Assembly (NCBI RefSeq): GCF_034006335.1
Contig: NZ_JAWDIQ010000001.1
Direction: 5' to 3' (one strand)
Length of the DNA: 64,000 nt
From: Paracerasibacillus soli
Lineage (GTDB): Bacteria; Bacillota; Bacilli; Bacillales; Amphibacillaceae
The notes under the pieces: generated by a model
The model's input: the letters and a program-made list of their open reading frames with translations, nothing else
The model's database searches: none
What the model was told of the DNA's origin: nothing
Made by a program: the position numbers and the translations under genes
In this document: in pieces, positions 28,194-38,929 of the stretch
Layout: the number at the start of each line of letters is the position of its first letter
Numbering within the stretch: the first letter of the stretch is position 1

Positions 28194-28236
28194 TAAAAAA
28201 ACAAGCATGTGGAGTAATATTTTTCCACATGCTTGT
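28194..28236 (-). terminator. Terminator of the DUF1002 gene
   Basis: Read on the minus strand, a perfect 12-bp stem ACAAGCATGTGG/CCACATGCTTGT is followed by seven T. Confidence 0.85.
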
Positions 28237-28252
28237 TGTATAATAGGTCATC

Positions 28253-29136
28253 CTATCCTTTTGAAAAGATTGAAGAAATCCATTCTAAAATTGCTTTGAA
28301 GAAACCTTTAATGGCATCAATAATGCCTTTTCCTTCATCGCTAGCTGCAAAGTCATCCCATTTTTGTTTAGCGTTTTTTAATGTATCATTTACTTTATCC
28401 CAATCTATATTTAAATCTTTAATTTTTTTGAATAGTTCTACCAGTTGGTTTAAGCGATCTTCACTTAATGTAATACCAAGTTCTTTTGCTACATCTTGAA
28501 TGATTTGACGTATATCTGCTTCTGTTTCAGGTTTTTCCTTTGAAATCTTTTCTTTTACTTTATTAAAGAAGTCCGTTGCATCTTTTTCATCTACACCATC
28601 TTTAATTAAATCAGATGTTAATACCATTTCCTCGTTAGCAGTTAACTTTTGGTCTTCATCAATTTCCTTACCACTTTTCACTTCATAAGCTTTAATAATT
28701 CCAGTTAGAGCCCCTGTCCAGAAACGGAAAATGGTGCTGTAATTTGTATTTTTGCATTTTCAATTCCTGCCGTAGCCAACGCATTTACATACATCTGCTC
28801 CGTAATAAAATTAATGTTATTCGTTTCAACGACAATGCCATCACCTTTATTGCCAATTGTTATTTTGGCAGATGAAATTGCCCTTGATCCAATTTGAGCT
28901 GCTGGAATAAAATCGCCAAGATATCTATGTTCTTCCTCGTTGGTAACATAAACAATGTCAATGTCGTTTTCGTCTACATCAAACTCTTTTAAAATTTGCT
29001 GCTTTTGACTATCTGTTAAATCTTCTCCTAACGTGATAATCTCTTCTCCCGCAATTAAATCTGCATGTGCTATGAACGGGGACATTAGTAGTGATGCAAG
29101 CAAAACGATAGTGCTCAAAACTAATTTTTTCCTCAT
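28253..29136 (-). CDS. YpuA-like secreted protein, DUF1002 (frameshifted)
   Basis: A secreted protein of about 294 residues with a signal peptide (KKLVLSTIVLLASLL, cut near AHADL). The DUF1002 pattern follows: ITLGEDLTDSQKQQILKEF, GDGIVVETNNI and MYVNALATAGI. The C-terminal half is a charged helical region ending in a hydrophobic FKAILEWISSIF. The frame breaks near 28710: ITAPFSVSG should run into ALTGIIKAYE, which continues in the other frame; one missing base explains it. The family is conserved in Bacillus and clostridia with no known activity. It has its own strong terminator. Confidence 0.82.
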
Positions 29137-29477
29137 TTAAAATTCTCCTTTATCCTTTAAAAGATAAAAACTATTATCATTTTAGCACGTCCCATGGAAA
29201 GATGGAACAAATAGATGAAATATTGTACGAATAATACGTTTCCATTCTATCTATCTTCTAAAATACCATGTATAGCATATCTATTCAAAGTCTCCATCTA
29301 ATATGTAGAAGATTTTATGAAAGTATGAAGGAGTGTAAAAATCTCTAAATGGAAGTTGCACCCTATAGAAAAGTAAATTCATTATCAAGGAATGTATCTA
29401 TGTGACAAAAGATTAAGACAAGCTTTCCCAATCTATGCATATAGTAGTAATAATGATCATGTAAAAGGGGAATAACA
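29137..29477. other. Intergenic between divergent genes, no feature seen
   Basis: AT-rich spacer of 340 bp carrying the promoters of the divergent DUF1002 and channel genes. No gene, repeat or strong hairpin could be supported. Confidence 0.4.
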
Positions 29478-29918
29478 TTGAACAGCTTACCGTGGATTGT
29501 GCTTGTTTGCTTATGTATCATTTTAATAAAGAGTTTAGGTAACTACTTTAATATCAAGAGGAGTAGAAAAACTTCAGTTGAACTTGTTGAAAAGCAGTTC
29601 TCAATGGAAACATTTTATACATTAATTATGATTTATATTATTGTATTAATCGGTTTTGGTTCTATCTATTTTATTTTATCATTTCAAGGTCTCATTTTAG
29701 TTGAGAATGGTAAGATTGATGACGTTAATATAATCGGTTCACTCGTGCACTCATTTTATTTTAGTGGTGTTACATTGTTAACGATTGGCTATGGAGATAT
29801 TACACCTATTGGAATTGGTCGTCTGTTAGCAATTATCGAGGCTTTAATTGGTTATATTCTTCCAGCGGCTTTTATATTGCGGATTGTCATCCAACATCGG
29901 AATGAGAGAGATTATTAA
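29478..29918 (+). CDS. Two-helix potassium channel family protein
   Basis: A 146-residue protein with an N-terminal membrane anchor and then the pore module of the Ion_trans_2 family: an outer helix (TLIMIYIIVLIGFGSIYFIL), a pore loop with the selectivity filter TIGYGD, and an inner helix (LLAIIEALIGYILPAAFIL). TIGYGD predicts potassium conduction. There is no RCK/TrkA-N regulatory domain, so gating is unknown. TTG 29478 is the likely start, after AAAGGGGAA. A terminator follows. Confidence 0.88.
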   Translation: MNSLPWIVLVCLCIILIKSLGNYFNIKRSRKTSVELVEKQFSMETFYTLIMIYIIVLIGFGSIYFILSFQGLILVENGKIDDVNIIGSLVHSFYFSGVTLLTIGYGDITPIGIGRLLAIIEALIGYILPAAFILRIVIQHRNERDY

Positions 29919-29955
29919 ATGCCTTATTCGTGACGATAAAGTTTTGATTGAAAAG

Positions 29956-29992
29956 GCCTGTAGCTGAGTTTGGATCGGCTACAGGCTTTTTT
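29956..29992 (+). terminator. Terminator after the channel gene
   Basis: Perfect 9-bp stem GCCTGTAGC/GCTACAGGC with a 13-nt loop and six T. It may also serve the convergent GNAT gene. Confidence 0.8.
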
Positions 29993-30006
29993 ATGGTGCA
30001 AAAAAT

Positions 30007-30444
30007 CTATAGTTCCTTTTCCATGAGCGTTGATACGTCGTGAAAACCAAGTTTTTCATATAAATATTTTGCCGGATTTCCTGAAAAGACATTTAGTTGT
30101 ACCTTTTTAAAATGAGCTTCTTTTAACCTCGCAAACGCGTGTTCAAGTAATGCATGGGCAATTCCTTGCTTTCGATATTTTGGTAACACGTATAGCTCTG
30201 GAATTAATCCTTCCACTTCATCTGTAAAATAGTTATAAGATTGGCCCACACCAACCCAACCTACAATCATTTGATCATCCATATAAACGAGATAGTATCC
30301 GCCGTCCGCTAGGATTTTTGGCATCATTTGTAAGGAGGCTGATATATCTTCTTTTACGAATCCCATGGTGGACTCCTTTATCACGGTTGAAGCGTAAGTT
30401 AATATTTTCTTACACTCGTAATCTGTAGCATTTCTGATACGCAT
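30007..30444 (-). CDS. GNAT-family N-acetyltransferase
   Basis: A 145-residue GNAT protein. The core LIPELYVLPKYRKQGIAHALLEHA contains the acetyl-CoA-binding RKQGIA (R/Q-x-x-G-x-A), followed by KVQLNVFSGNPAKYLYEKLGF, the usual motif B. ATG 30444 follows TAGGAG. The acceptor is unknown; the pattern is that of single-domain acetyltransferases of small amines or peptides. Confidence 0.82.
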   Translation of the reverse strand: MRIRNATDYECKKILTYASTVIKESTMGFVKEDISASLQMMPKILADGGYYLVYMDDQMIVGWVGVGQSYNYFTDEVEGLIPELYVLPKYRKQGIAHALLEHAFARLKEAHFKKVQLNVFSGNPAKYLYEKLGFHDVSTLMEKEL

Positions 30445-30667
30445 GATAACAACTCCTATTAACATGGTAGTGGTTCCAAAAATATGATGATGAATTTTAT
30501 ATTCTAATTCCTTTGGGAAGACATCTTAAAATAACTACATATAATATTTTATGCAATCCCATTAGTTATGATATTCCGGGTTATAGCATGAATCCATCAT
30601 ATAAATAAGAGTCCAATGAATGGGGAGGTACATATGCTATAAGTAAAAAGCTTTATGAGGTGTGGAA

Positions 30668-31474
30668 ATGACGATAATTAATACAGAAAAATGGTTGATC
30701 GAAACTTGGGATTATCCAATTGAAATGTGCGAGCAGTTGGAGAAGTACTTTCAGCACGTCTCGTCATCTGAAATTTATCATTACTTGACAATGCATGGCA
30801 TGTATCATCATCCATTACAAGATGGTGAGTCTATCATACAGGAACTACGAACTAACAATTGTTGGGAAGTTATTCGTAAGGAGGAACAAAGACTAAGAAA
30901 ACTTTGGAATGGCCAAGATATTCCTATTTTTATTTTTCCAGCTGATCCAAACAGTCAGGAGCTTAGGAAAAACTTCAATGGCAAATCTGGTTTGGCTTTT
31001 GCGGATAAGTTATTTTTGTTTTTAGCTGCACAAAACTCCGTAAGTGAAATGAAAGCCCTGTTTACGCATGAATATAACCATGTTTGTCGCTTAGCAAAAC
31101 TCGATAAAAAAGAAACAGATTATGTATTATTAGATTCCATTATAATAGAAGGTTTAGCGGAATATGCCGTATTAGAACAATTTGGTGACGAACATACCGC
31201 GCAGTGGACAACATATCATACAGACGTTGAATTAGAAAATATGTGGCAGCGTCTCATATACCCAATGCGCCATCTGCCAAAAGGGATACGAAGACATCAT
31301 GATATATTATATGGGGCTCGCTTATATCCGAAAATGGTAGGATATTGTGTTGGGTATTATTTAGTTCATCAATATGCAAAGAAATATAAACTTACATCGA
31401 AGGAGTTATTTGAAATCCCATCATATAAAATTGCTCAAATTACGGATGAAAAAACCTCGTATTTTTGGGGATGA
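30668..31474 (+). CDS. DUF2268 putative Zn-dependent protease (YjaZ-like)
   Basis: A 268-residue predicted gluzincin-type protease. The zinc motif HEYNH (in LFTHEYNHVCRLAKL) sits near residue 138 and a downstream glutamate lies in IIEGLAEYAVLEQF, as in the DUF2268 family. It resembles B. subtilis YjaZ. No signal peptide is visible, so it should act in the cytoplasm; the substrate is unknown. ATG 30668 fits GAGG 8 nt upstream better than GTG 30662. Confidence 0.82.
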   Translation: MTIINTEKWLIETWDYPIEMCEQLEKYFQHVSSSEIYHYLTMHGMYHHPLQDGESIIQELRTNNCWEVIRKEEQRLRKLWNGQDIPIFIFPADPNSQELRKNFNGKSGLAFADKLFLFLAAQNSVSEMKALFTHEYNHVCRLAKLDKKETDYVLLDSIIIEGLAEYAVLEQFGDEHTAQWTTYHTDVELENMWQRLIYPMRHLPKGIRRHHDILYGARLYPKMVGYCVGYYLVHQYAKKYKLTSKELFEIPSYKIAQITDEKTSYFWG

Positions 31475-31567
31475 ATGATAGTGGGTAACTTTAAATAAGT
31501 AGAAAAATAGCAGGTAAATTGTACAAATGATATGATAAAGATAATAAGTTATATGGAGGGAACGATG

Positions 31568-32047
31568 ATGTCTATTGAAATAGGAAAGCAAGCACCAAAT
31601 TTCACATTAGAAAGTCAGACAGGAGAACGTGTGAGTTTATCAGATTTTAAAGGAAAGAATGTGGTGTTATATTTTTATCCGAAAGATATGACACCTGGAT
31701 GTACAACACAAGCATGTGATTTTCGCGATAGTCACGAGAGCTTTCACGATGTAAATGCTGTGATTATCGGAATTAGTCCAGATCCGATTGCACGTCACCA
31801 AAAATTTATTGATAAGTACGACCTCCCTTTTTCACTTTTAGCCGATGAAAATCATGAGGTTGCTGAAGCATACGGTGTATGGAAGTTAAAGAAAATGTTC
31901 GGCAAAGAATATTACGGTATCGAACGTTCTACATTTATTATCGATAAAGAAAGTAAAGTACAAAAGGAATATAGAAAAGTACGTGTAAAAGGTCATGTAG
32001 AAGAGGCATTAACATATATAAAAGAGAATAATCAAGTGTTTGCATAA
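31568..32047 (+). CDS. bcp: Bcp-type peroxiredoxin (thiol peroxidase)
   Basis: A 159-residue thioredoxin-dependent peroxiredoxin of the PrxQ/Bcp group, which reduces hydrogen peroxide and organic peroxides. The peroxidatic cysteine is in TPGCTTQAC and the resolving cysteine is five residues on, the normal Bcp spacing. APNFTLESQTGE, VVLYFYPKDMTPG and YGIERSTFIID are family blocks. ATG 31568 (or 31565) follows GGAGGG. It lies upstream of perR as ygaF does in B. subtilis, with three extra genes in between. Confidence 0.92.
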   Translation: MSIEIGKQAPNFTLESQTGERVSLSDFKGKNVVLYFYPKDMTPGCTTQACDFRDSHESFHDVNAVIIGISPDPIARHQKFIDKYDLPFSLLADENHEVAEAYGVWKLKKMFGKEYYGIERSTFIIDKESKVQKEYRKVRVKGHVEEALTYIKENNQVFA

Positions 32048-32061
32048 GTTGTGATATATAA

Positions 32062-32188
32062 GAGGCTGGGCATCAAGAGTTTGACTCCCTCATTTAACTA
32101 CTATAATGAGTGTAAAGTTTAGTGTTTCATACTGAGTGTAGTAGTTTTAGGGGGATGGGACTTTGGTTTCTAGCCTCTTTTTCATTTA
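32062..32188 (+). terminator. Long hairpin element after bcp
   Basis: AGAGGCTGGG pairs with TTCTAGCCTCTTTTT at the outside. Inside, AACTACTAT pairs with GTAGTAGTT in a long arm, giving an element of about 125 bp. Its GGCTGGGCAT start recalls the elements after the antiporter and clpE genes. Confidence 0.55.
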
Positions 32189-32302
32189 TAGGTAATCATT
32201 TATCTCAGTCTATTACGTTTTGTTTACGTGGATCACATGGTGTTATAACTTCCCCATTACTTGAATAGGTATATGTAAAACAGGCATAGACGAGGTGATT
32301 GT

Positions 32303-33027
32303 ATGAAGCTTTTTAAAAAGGTCTATTTTTATATACGATACTTTATGAGCAAGATATTATTTCGTTTTTTGAAGCGGGTTTGTGATATGTTGGTGAGCAT
32401 GTGTTTACTACTTATACTTTCTCCAGTGATGGTAATAATCGCAGTTATTTTATATAAAAAAGAAGGAGGACCAATTATATTTCGTGAACTCCGAATAGGG
32501 AAAGATCAACGAACCTATATGATGTATGTATTCCGTACAACATCAAAGCCAACACTGTTATCCGCGCATTACCTCCACATCCATTTCCTGATAGTTGGAA
32601 AAAAGGTGTGCCACATACATTTAAGTTTTTTCGTTATGATCAGCGAATTTATACGGAAATTGGGTCGGTGTTACATAAATATAAACTTTATAAATTACCT
32701 CTATTATGGAATGTGCTAAAAGGTGACATGAGTTTAATTGGACCGGAGCCCGAAAACCCAGATGTTGCAAATTATTACAATCGATACCAAATGAACCGTT
32801 TAATTGCAAGGCCAGGAATAATTGGGTATGCACAATTACACGGACTCAATAATATCACACATCGTAAAAAGGTAGAATATGACCTATATTACGTACATAA
32901 TCAATCCTATTTACTAGATTTGAAAATAGCATGGGCTTATCTTCGTATCTTCATGAAAAAAACAGTAGATAGCAAGAAGCCCAAGGCCGTGGACTTGCAA
33001 GTAGAGGATTACAAATCATCGAATTAA
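32303..33027 (+). CDS. Bacterial sugar transferase (undecaprenyl-phosphate phosphosugar transferase type, frameshifted)
   Basis: A protein of about 241 residues of the Bac_transf (WcaJ/EpsL) family, which transfers a sugar phosphate to a lipid carrier at the membrane. FLKRVCDMLVSMCLLLILSP is the membrane re-entrant helix, then GGPIIFRELRIGKDQ, KLYKLPLLWNVLKGDMSLIGPEP and RPGIIGYAQL, the catalytic core. The frame breaks near 32550; one extra A in CCAACACTG restores continuity. It stands alone, without the glycosyltransferases that usually accompany it, so its polymer cannot be named. Confidence 0.8.
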
Positions 33028-33189
33028 AGAGAAAGTGTGGAAGATTACTAATTGAAGTAAGAATATAGCGTAGGTTAGCATTTGATATTCTATACTAATT
33101 CTCTATTATGTTTGCTGTTCAACCTAATTAAAAACGTTTACAATAATATAAGGGTTAAAAACATCGGAGTTGAAAGGGGAAAAATAAAC

Positions 33190-34137
33190 GTGATTCTATT
33201 TTCAGCAAAACTATCAACGAAACAGCAGGAACAATTAATGGAACAATTTCCACATACAACATTCCAGTTCTGTCACAATATGGAGGAAGCGAAGGACTAC
33301 TTATCAGAAGCAGTTGTCTTCGCAACATATGGTGTAGATTTAACACCAAAATTATTAAGCCAGGCAAAAAAATTACGGTGGATCATGGTTCTTTCTGCTG
33401 GATTAGAAGAGATGCCGCTATCGCAAATTAACGAAAGAAAGATTATTGTAACAAATGCAAGGGGAATTCATAAAATACCAATGGCGGAATATGCAATTTC
33501 AATGTTGTTACAAGTGAGTAGGCAAGAAAAAATACTCATTAAAAATGAACAAGAAAATAAATGGGACAAATCACTACGAATGGATGAGATTAATAGCAAG
33601 ACAATACTCATTGCAGGAACTGGTGCAATAGGTCAAGAAGTTGCTCGACTAGCAAAAGCATTTCGTATGAAAACAATTGGAGTGTCGAGAAGTGGGAAAG
33701 CCGTAGCATATTTTGATGAAACATACATTACAAAAGATATGTTGAGCGTTTTACCAAAAGCAGATTTTATCGTATCAGTATTACCGAGTACAAAGGAAAC
33801 AAAACAAATGTATAAGAAAGAACATTTTAAAGCAATGGCAGATCATGCAATATTTCTAAACATGGGCCGCGGTGATGTCGTGGAGGAGGAAGTCTTACTG
33901 CATGCACTTGATAAGTGTCAAATAAGTCATGCTGTTTTAGATGTTTTTGCAACAGAGCCTTTACCTGAAAATCACCCGTTTTGGGAACACGAGAAGGTAA
34001 CGGTAACGCCACATTTGTCAGGTGTTTCCGTCCATTATATGGAAAGGGCATTAGACATATTTAAAGAGAATTTACAAAGCTTTTTACAAGACAAAACATG
34101 TGTGAAAAACCTAATTGATGTCACAAGGGGGTACTAG
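33190..34137 (+). CDS. D-2-hydroxyacid dehydrogenase
   Basis: A 315-residue NAD(P)-dependent dehydrogenase. The Rossmann motif GTGAIGQEVARLA, the arginine in MGRGDVVEE, the glutamate in ATEPLPENHPFW and the histidine in VTPHLSG make the full catalytic set of the family. The likely start is GTG 33190, with AAAGGGG upstream; longer in-frame starts (33082) give a tail without homology. Substrate not known. It is followed at 1 nt by the adenosyltransferase gene, so they form an operon. Confidence 0.88.
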   Translation: MILFSAKLSTKQQEQLMEQFPHTTFQFCHNMEEAKDYLSEAVVFATYGVDLTPKLLSQAKKLRWIMVLSAGLEEMPLSQINERKIIVTNARGIHKIPMAEYAISMLLQVSRQEKILIKNEQENKWDKSLRMDEINSKTILIAGTGAIGQEVARLAKAFRMKTIGVSRSGKAVAYFDETYITKDMLSVLPKADFIVSVLPSTKETKQMYKKEHFKAMADHAIFLNMGRGDVVEEEVLLHALDKCQISHAVLDVFATEPLPENHPFWEHEKVTVTPHLSGVSVHYMERALDIFKENLQSFLQDKTCVKNLIDVTRGY

Positions 34138-34138
34138 C

Positions 34139-34681
34139 ATGCGTATTTATACAAGGTCAGGAGATAAAGGGACGACCTCCTTAATATATGGGAGAAGAGT
34201 TCCAAAGAATGACATGCGTGTAGAAGCTTATGGAACATGTGATGAAGCAAACTCTATGATAGGCTTAGCTTTAAGCTATCTAGACGGAGTAGACTGGAAT
34301 GGGAAAGATGTATTTTTAGAAAAAATGCATCGGGTACAAACGATAATATTTCATGTAGGTGCAGAATTAGCAACCCCAGTTGATCGAGAGGTAACCTGGA
34401 AGTTAAAGAAAACACACATTGAAGAATTAGAAAAACAAATAGATGAATGGGATGCAACACTTGATCCGTTGAAAAACTTCATTTTGCCGTCCGGACACCA
34501 AGCTTCAAGTGCTTTACATCTGGCAAGAACAGTTGTGAGACGTGCAGAGCGACTAGTAGTTGGTTTGGTAGATGAAGGTGTAAACGAAATGGTTGTATCC
34601 TATTTAAACCGTTTATCTGACTTTTTATTTGTAGCTGCTCGATATGTGAACAAGCAAGTAGGGGAACGGAAATACCTTTAA
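34139..34681 (+). CDS. PduO-type cob(I)yrinic acid a,c-diamide adenosyltransferase
   Basis: A 180-residue corrinoid adenosyltransferase that attaches the adenosyl group to cobalamin. The N-terminal ATP site RSGDKGTTSLIYG, VEAYGTCDEANSMIG and the C-terminal RTVVRRAERLVV and YLNRLSDFLFVAARY are all standard. It resembles B. subtilis YvqK. ATG 34139 overlaps the previous stop region with AAGGGGG just upstream. No cobalamin riboswitch is seen before the operon. Confidence 0.9.
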   Translation: MRIYTRSGDKGTTSLIYGRRVPKNDMRVEAYGTCDEANSMIGLALSYLDGVDWNGKDVFLEKMHRVQTIIFHVGAELATPVDREVTWKLKKTHIEELEKQIDEWDATLDPLKNFILPSGHQASSALHLARTVVRRAERLVVGLVDEGVNEMVVSYLNRLSDFLFVAARYVNKQVGERKYL

Positions 34682-34755
34682 AGGCTGATGTTTAATTAAA
34701 GTGGGAATTGTCACTCACCTTAGTTGTGGTGAATATTTTTAGCTATATGAAGTAG

Positions 34756-34835
34756 TTATAATCATTATTAAGTAATAATATACTTATATTGACAGAATCA
34801 TATATAACCTTGTACACTAATTATAAGGATTATAA
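34756..34835 (+). promoter_or_regulatory. perR promoter with two PerR boxes
   Basis: The PerR consensus is TTATAATnATTATAA. TTATAATCATTATTA (34756-34770) and TTATAAGGATTATAA (34821-34835) each differ from it at one base. Between them TTGACA (34789-34794) and TACACT (34813-34818) form a promoter with an 18-bp spacer. One box is upstream of the -35 and the other covers the start region, which fits autorepression relieved by peroxide. Confidence 0.85.
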
Positions 34836-34897
34836 TTTAATAATATTATTAAAGTTAATAAAAACGGAATATTATATTGAAAGCGAGGTGCATGACG

Positions 34898-35341
34898 GTG
34901 TCAGAAGGAAAATTACAAAGAGCAATCGAGACATTAAAGGATGCAGGGGTCCGAATTACACCACAGCGTCATGCGGTACTTGACTATTTATTGCATTCGA
35001 TGACACATCCGACAGCAGATGAAATCTATAAAGCACTTGAGGGGAAATTCCCAAATATGAGTGTTGCGACAGTATATAATAATCTACGCGTGTTAAAAGA
35101 GGTAGGTTTAGTTCGCGAACTTACATATGGGGATGCATCAAGCAGGTTTGACTGCGAAACGACTGAGCATTACCATGTTATATGTAATGAATGTGGCAAA
35201 ATTGTTGATTTTCATTATCCATCCTTGGATGAGGTGGAAAAGTTAGCCGAACAAGTAACAGGTTTTGACGTAAGTCACCATCGTATGGAGATATATGGTA
35301 AGTGTGAAGATTGTCAAGAACTAGCTACACGAAAACATTAG
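34898..35341 (+). CDS. perR: PerR, peroxide-sensing Fur-family repressor
   Basis: A 147-residue Fur-family repressor. With GTG 34898 as start (8 nt after GAGGTG), all ligands fall on the B. subtilis PerR numbers: His37, Asp85, His91, His93 and Asp104 for the regulatory iron or manganese, and Cys96, Cys99, Cys136, Cys139 for structural zinc. That agreement argues for this start over ATG 34892 or TTG 34877. Peroxide oxidises His37/His91 and releases the protein from DNA. Two PerR boxes lie at its own promoter. The recognition helix is in MSVATVYNNLRVLKE. Confidence 0.95.
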   Translation: MSEGKLQRAIETLKDAGVRITPQRHAVLDYLLHSMTHPTADEIYKALEGKFPNMSVATVYNNLRVLKEVGLVRELTYGDASSRFDCETTEHYHVICNECGKIVDFHYPSLDEVEKLAEQVTGFDVSHHRMEIYGKCEDCQELATRKH

Positions 35342-35360
35342 AATATGATGTATGATTCAA

Positions 35361-35408
35361 GCCAAAGCCAGATACGGTAGTGAAATTTCTATTGTGTTTG
35401 GCCTTTTT
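35361..35408 (+). terminator. Probable terminator after perR
   Basis: AAGCCAAA pairs with TTTGGCCTT across a 30-nt loop and five T follow. The long loop makes it weaker than the others. Confidence 0.5.
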
Positions 35409-35673
35409 GTTTATCTCAATTTAGCCGATTATAAGACTCCTTAGTTCAAAATTTTGAGTGGATGGGATTTAAAATAGGAAATGGGGGTTGGAGCTAATAA
35501 CGATAAAAGCTGATTTAGTTAATTAATAATTAGTAGCGGGGAATTGCGAAAACCATCACTAAATGCTATTCCGCTTTATATTTGCTCTGCTTTTTTAAGG
35601 GATTAAGTCGCGATTATTGGAAGTCTTACATTGCCTGTCATGCTATTTAAGTGAAATGGAATAAAGTAGATAT
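35409..35673. other. Intergenic, no feature seen
   Basis: Spacer between the terminators of perR and ygzB. No gene or repeat could be supported. Confidence 0.4.
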
Positions 35674-35703
35674 GAAAAAGGAATCCATAATAAGCGGATT
35701 CCA
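35674..35703 (-). terminator. Terminator of ygzB
   Basis: On the minus strand GGAATCC pairs with GGATTCC around a 9-nt loop, followed by five T. Confidence 0.8.
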
Positions 35704-35707
35704 TTAA

Positions 35708-36151
35708 TTAAGAAAGATCTCTAATATTTAATATAGAAATATGTACTTCCACACTATTTATCAGGGGTGATTTCTCTATAGATTTTACATTACGATATTT
35801 GCGCTTATTATAACGTTCATCAAATTCTTTTCCTTCTAAATCTTTATCAAGTGTTAATGGTTGTTTGCAATGCATACAAGCATCGACACGTCCAAGCATC
35901 TTTGTATGCTTGTTACAACTTGGACAAATGATAGGGATTGCCCGTAAAGAAAACATACCAATCCAAAGGTAAACAACACAACTAAACACAACAGCAAGTA
36001 TACCTAGTATAAAAAATATTGCCATTACCCACGGTGTTTTCTTAAATAAAATCCCTACGTACATTAGTAAAATACCACCGAATATTAATATCAATGCAAA
36101 GGAACGTATTTTGTTAATTTTACTTGAATAAACAAGTTGTTGTTGCGCCAT
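35708..36151 (-). CDS. ygzB: YgzB, UPF0295-family membrane protein
   Basis: A membrane protein with two helices (FALILIFGGILLMYVGILF and a second near residues 45-70) followed by a zinc-ribbon-like domain, ICPSCNKHTKMLGR and CMHCKQPLT (two CxxC). KDLEGKEFDERYNKRKY closes the usual 115-120 residue UPF0295 protein. Here the frame continues for about 28 more residues, which may be a real extension or the result of one missing base near the normal stop. Adjacent to perR and an rRNA operon, as in B. subtilis. Confidence 0.88.
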   Translation of the reverse strand: MAQQQLVYSSKINKIRSFALILIFGGILLMYVGILFKKTPWVMAIFFILGILAVVFSCVVYLWIGMFSLRAIPIICPSCNKHTKMLGRVDACMHCKQPLTLDKDLEGKEFDERYNKRKYRNVKSIEKSPLINSVEVHISILNIRDLS

Positions 36152-36808
36152 GATAATCCTCCTTCTTTCTCTATTGTATAGTATATCATCTATTTATAAA
36201 ATAGCATGCAACCTCATTCATTGTTCTTCCATCATCGTAATACGAATAGCAGTTCTAAGCAAGAATTGTAAAAAAGATAACGCGTGCAAATGTAAATGAT
36301 GGTTGTACATACTATGAATGGGAATACGAATTGAAAATATAAACTATTCCATGTTAGTTGGGTGACATATAAATAAAATAACATGCCAAATTGGCTTTGC
36401 TCGTAGGTTAATATTATCTCCTTGTAATTAAAATAATGAGAGGGTATAACGTTTCTTGTAATTGCTCACTTATAGGCTTGGCTACTTCGCAATTATAGTT
36501 ATGGTAGGAAATATGCCTATATTATATGGAATAGAAGGAATGGTTCAAGAGACGTATAATAGATAGGAAGCTACTCTGATTATGTTTATATATGAATAGT
36601 TTAACAGAATATGTGTGAAACGATTGATATAAATCTTACCTATGATGATGTTCTACTATATCTGTATTATTTTTACTGAGCGTGTAAATTATAGATGGAA
36701 ATCAAATCAACAAGTTAACCGGGGGTAGCCATCAATTAAACTAACACCAAGGATAAACAAATCTTATCATATCCTTGTAACGTGCTTTTATATTTAATAA
36801 AAAACTTG
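36152..36808. other. Intergenic upstream of the first rRNA operon
   Basis: About 650 bp of AT-rich sequence between ygzB and the first rrn promoter. I looked on both strands for small genes and found none I could support. Confidence 0.5.
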
Positions 36809-36996
36809 TTGACTTTGCTTTATATCCGTGATAAAGTATAACTTGTCGCAAAAAACGCTACTATGTTATCATGTTCGACAGTATAAATGTTGACATTGTT
36901 AATTAAACATGATAATTTAATAAAGTCGCTCTTTTGAAAGATGATGTAAATCAACTTAAAAAAGATGTTGACTCAGAAGTGTTAATGTGATATATT
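36809..36996 (+). promoter_or_regulatory. Three tandem rRNA promoters
   Basis: P1 is TTGACT (36809) - 17 bp - TAAAGT (36832). P2 is TTGACA (36890) - 17 bp - TAATTT (36913). P3 is TTGACT (36968) - 17 bp - TATATT (36991). P2 and P3 are each followed by AATAAAGTCGC at the start region, a motif also found at the second operon's promoter, so the initial transcribed sequence is shared. Confidence 0.7.
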
Positions 36997-37039
36997 AATA
37001 AAGTCGCCAATTTAGTTGGTGAATTTAAGAAGTAATATT

Positions 37040-37054
37040 TGCTCTTTGAAAACT
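37040..37054 (+). promoter_or_regulatory. rrn boxA antitermination site (operon 1)
   Basis: TGCTCTTTGAAAACT matches the Nus-factor boxA found in Bacillus rRNA leaders. The identical sequence precedes the second operon. Confidence 0.75.
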
Positions 37055-37181
37055 GAACAGAACGACCAGTATTCGAAACAAATGGTAAAGGTGCTTTTGG
37101 CAACTTAGTTGCTAAGTGCTTGAATCAAAAACTTTGAAGAAAAACAACCTCGTTTTTCTTATTTATAGCTAAGAAACAACA

Positions 37182-38747
<1,566 letters not shown>

Positions 38748-38929
38748 ATAATAAAAAGGCGAAAACGACTGTTCAGCAACGTATGAATTGGACTAATTCT
38801 GACGAGATAAAGGAAATATGATGAACGTAAGTGAGTCGATATTGACTTATCATAGGAAGAAGAAGGAAATTCACTAGTTGCTAGGAGTTTAAGCTAGATT
38901 ATACGGAATACCGATTTTATCGGTAAGGA

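Noticed and set aside
28002..28208. Minus-strand frame between ygaD and the DUF1002 gene
   Set aside because: It spans two terminator hairpins, has no ribosome site and no family pattern.
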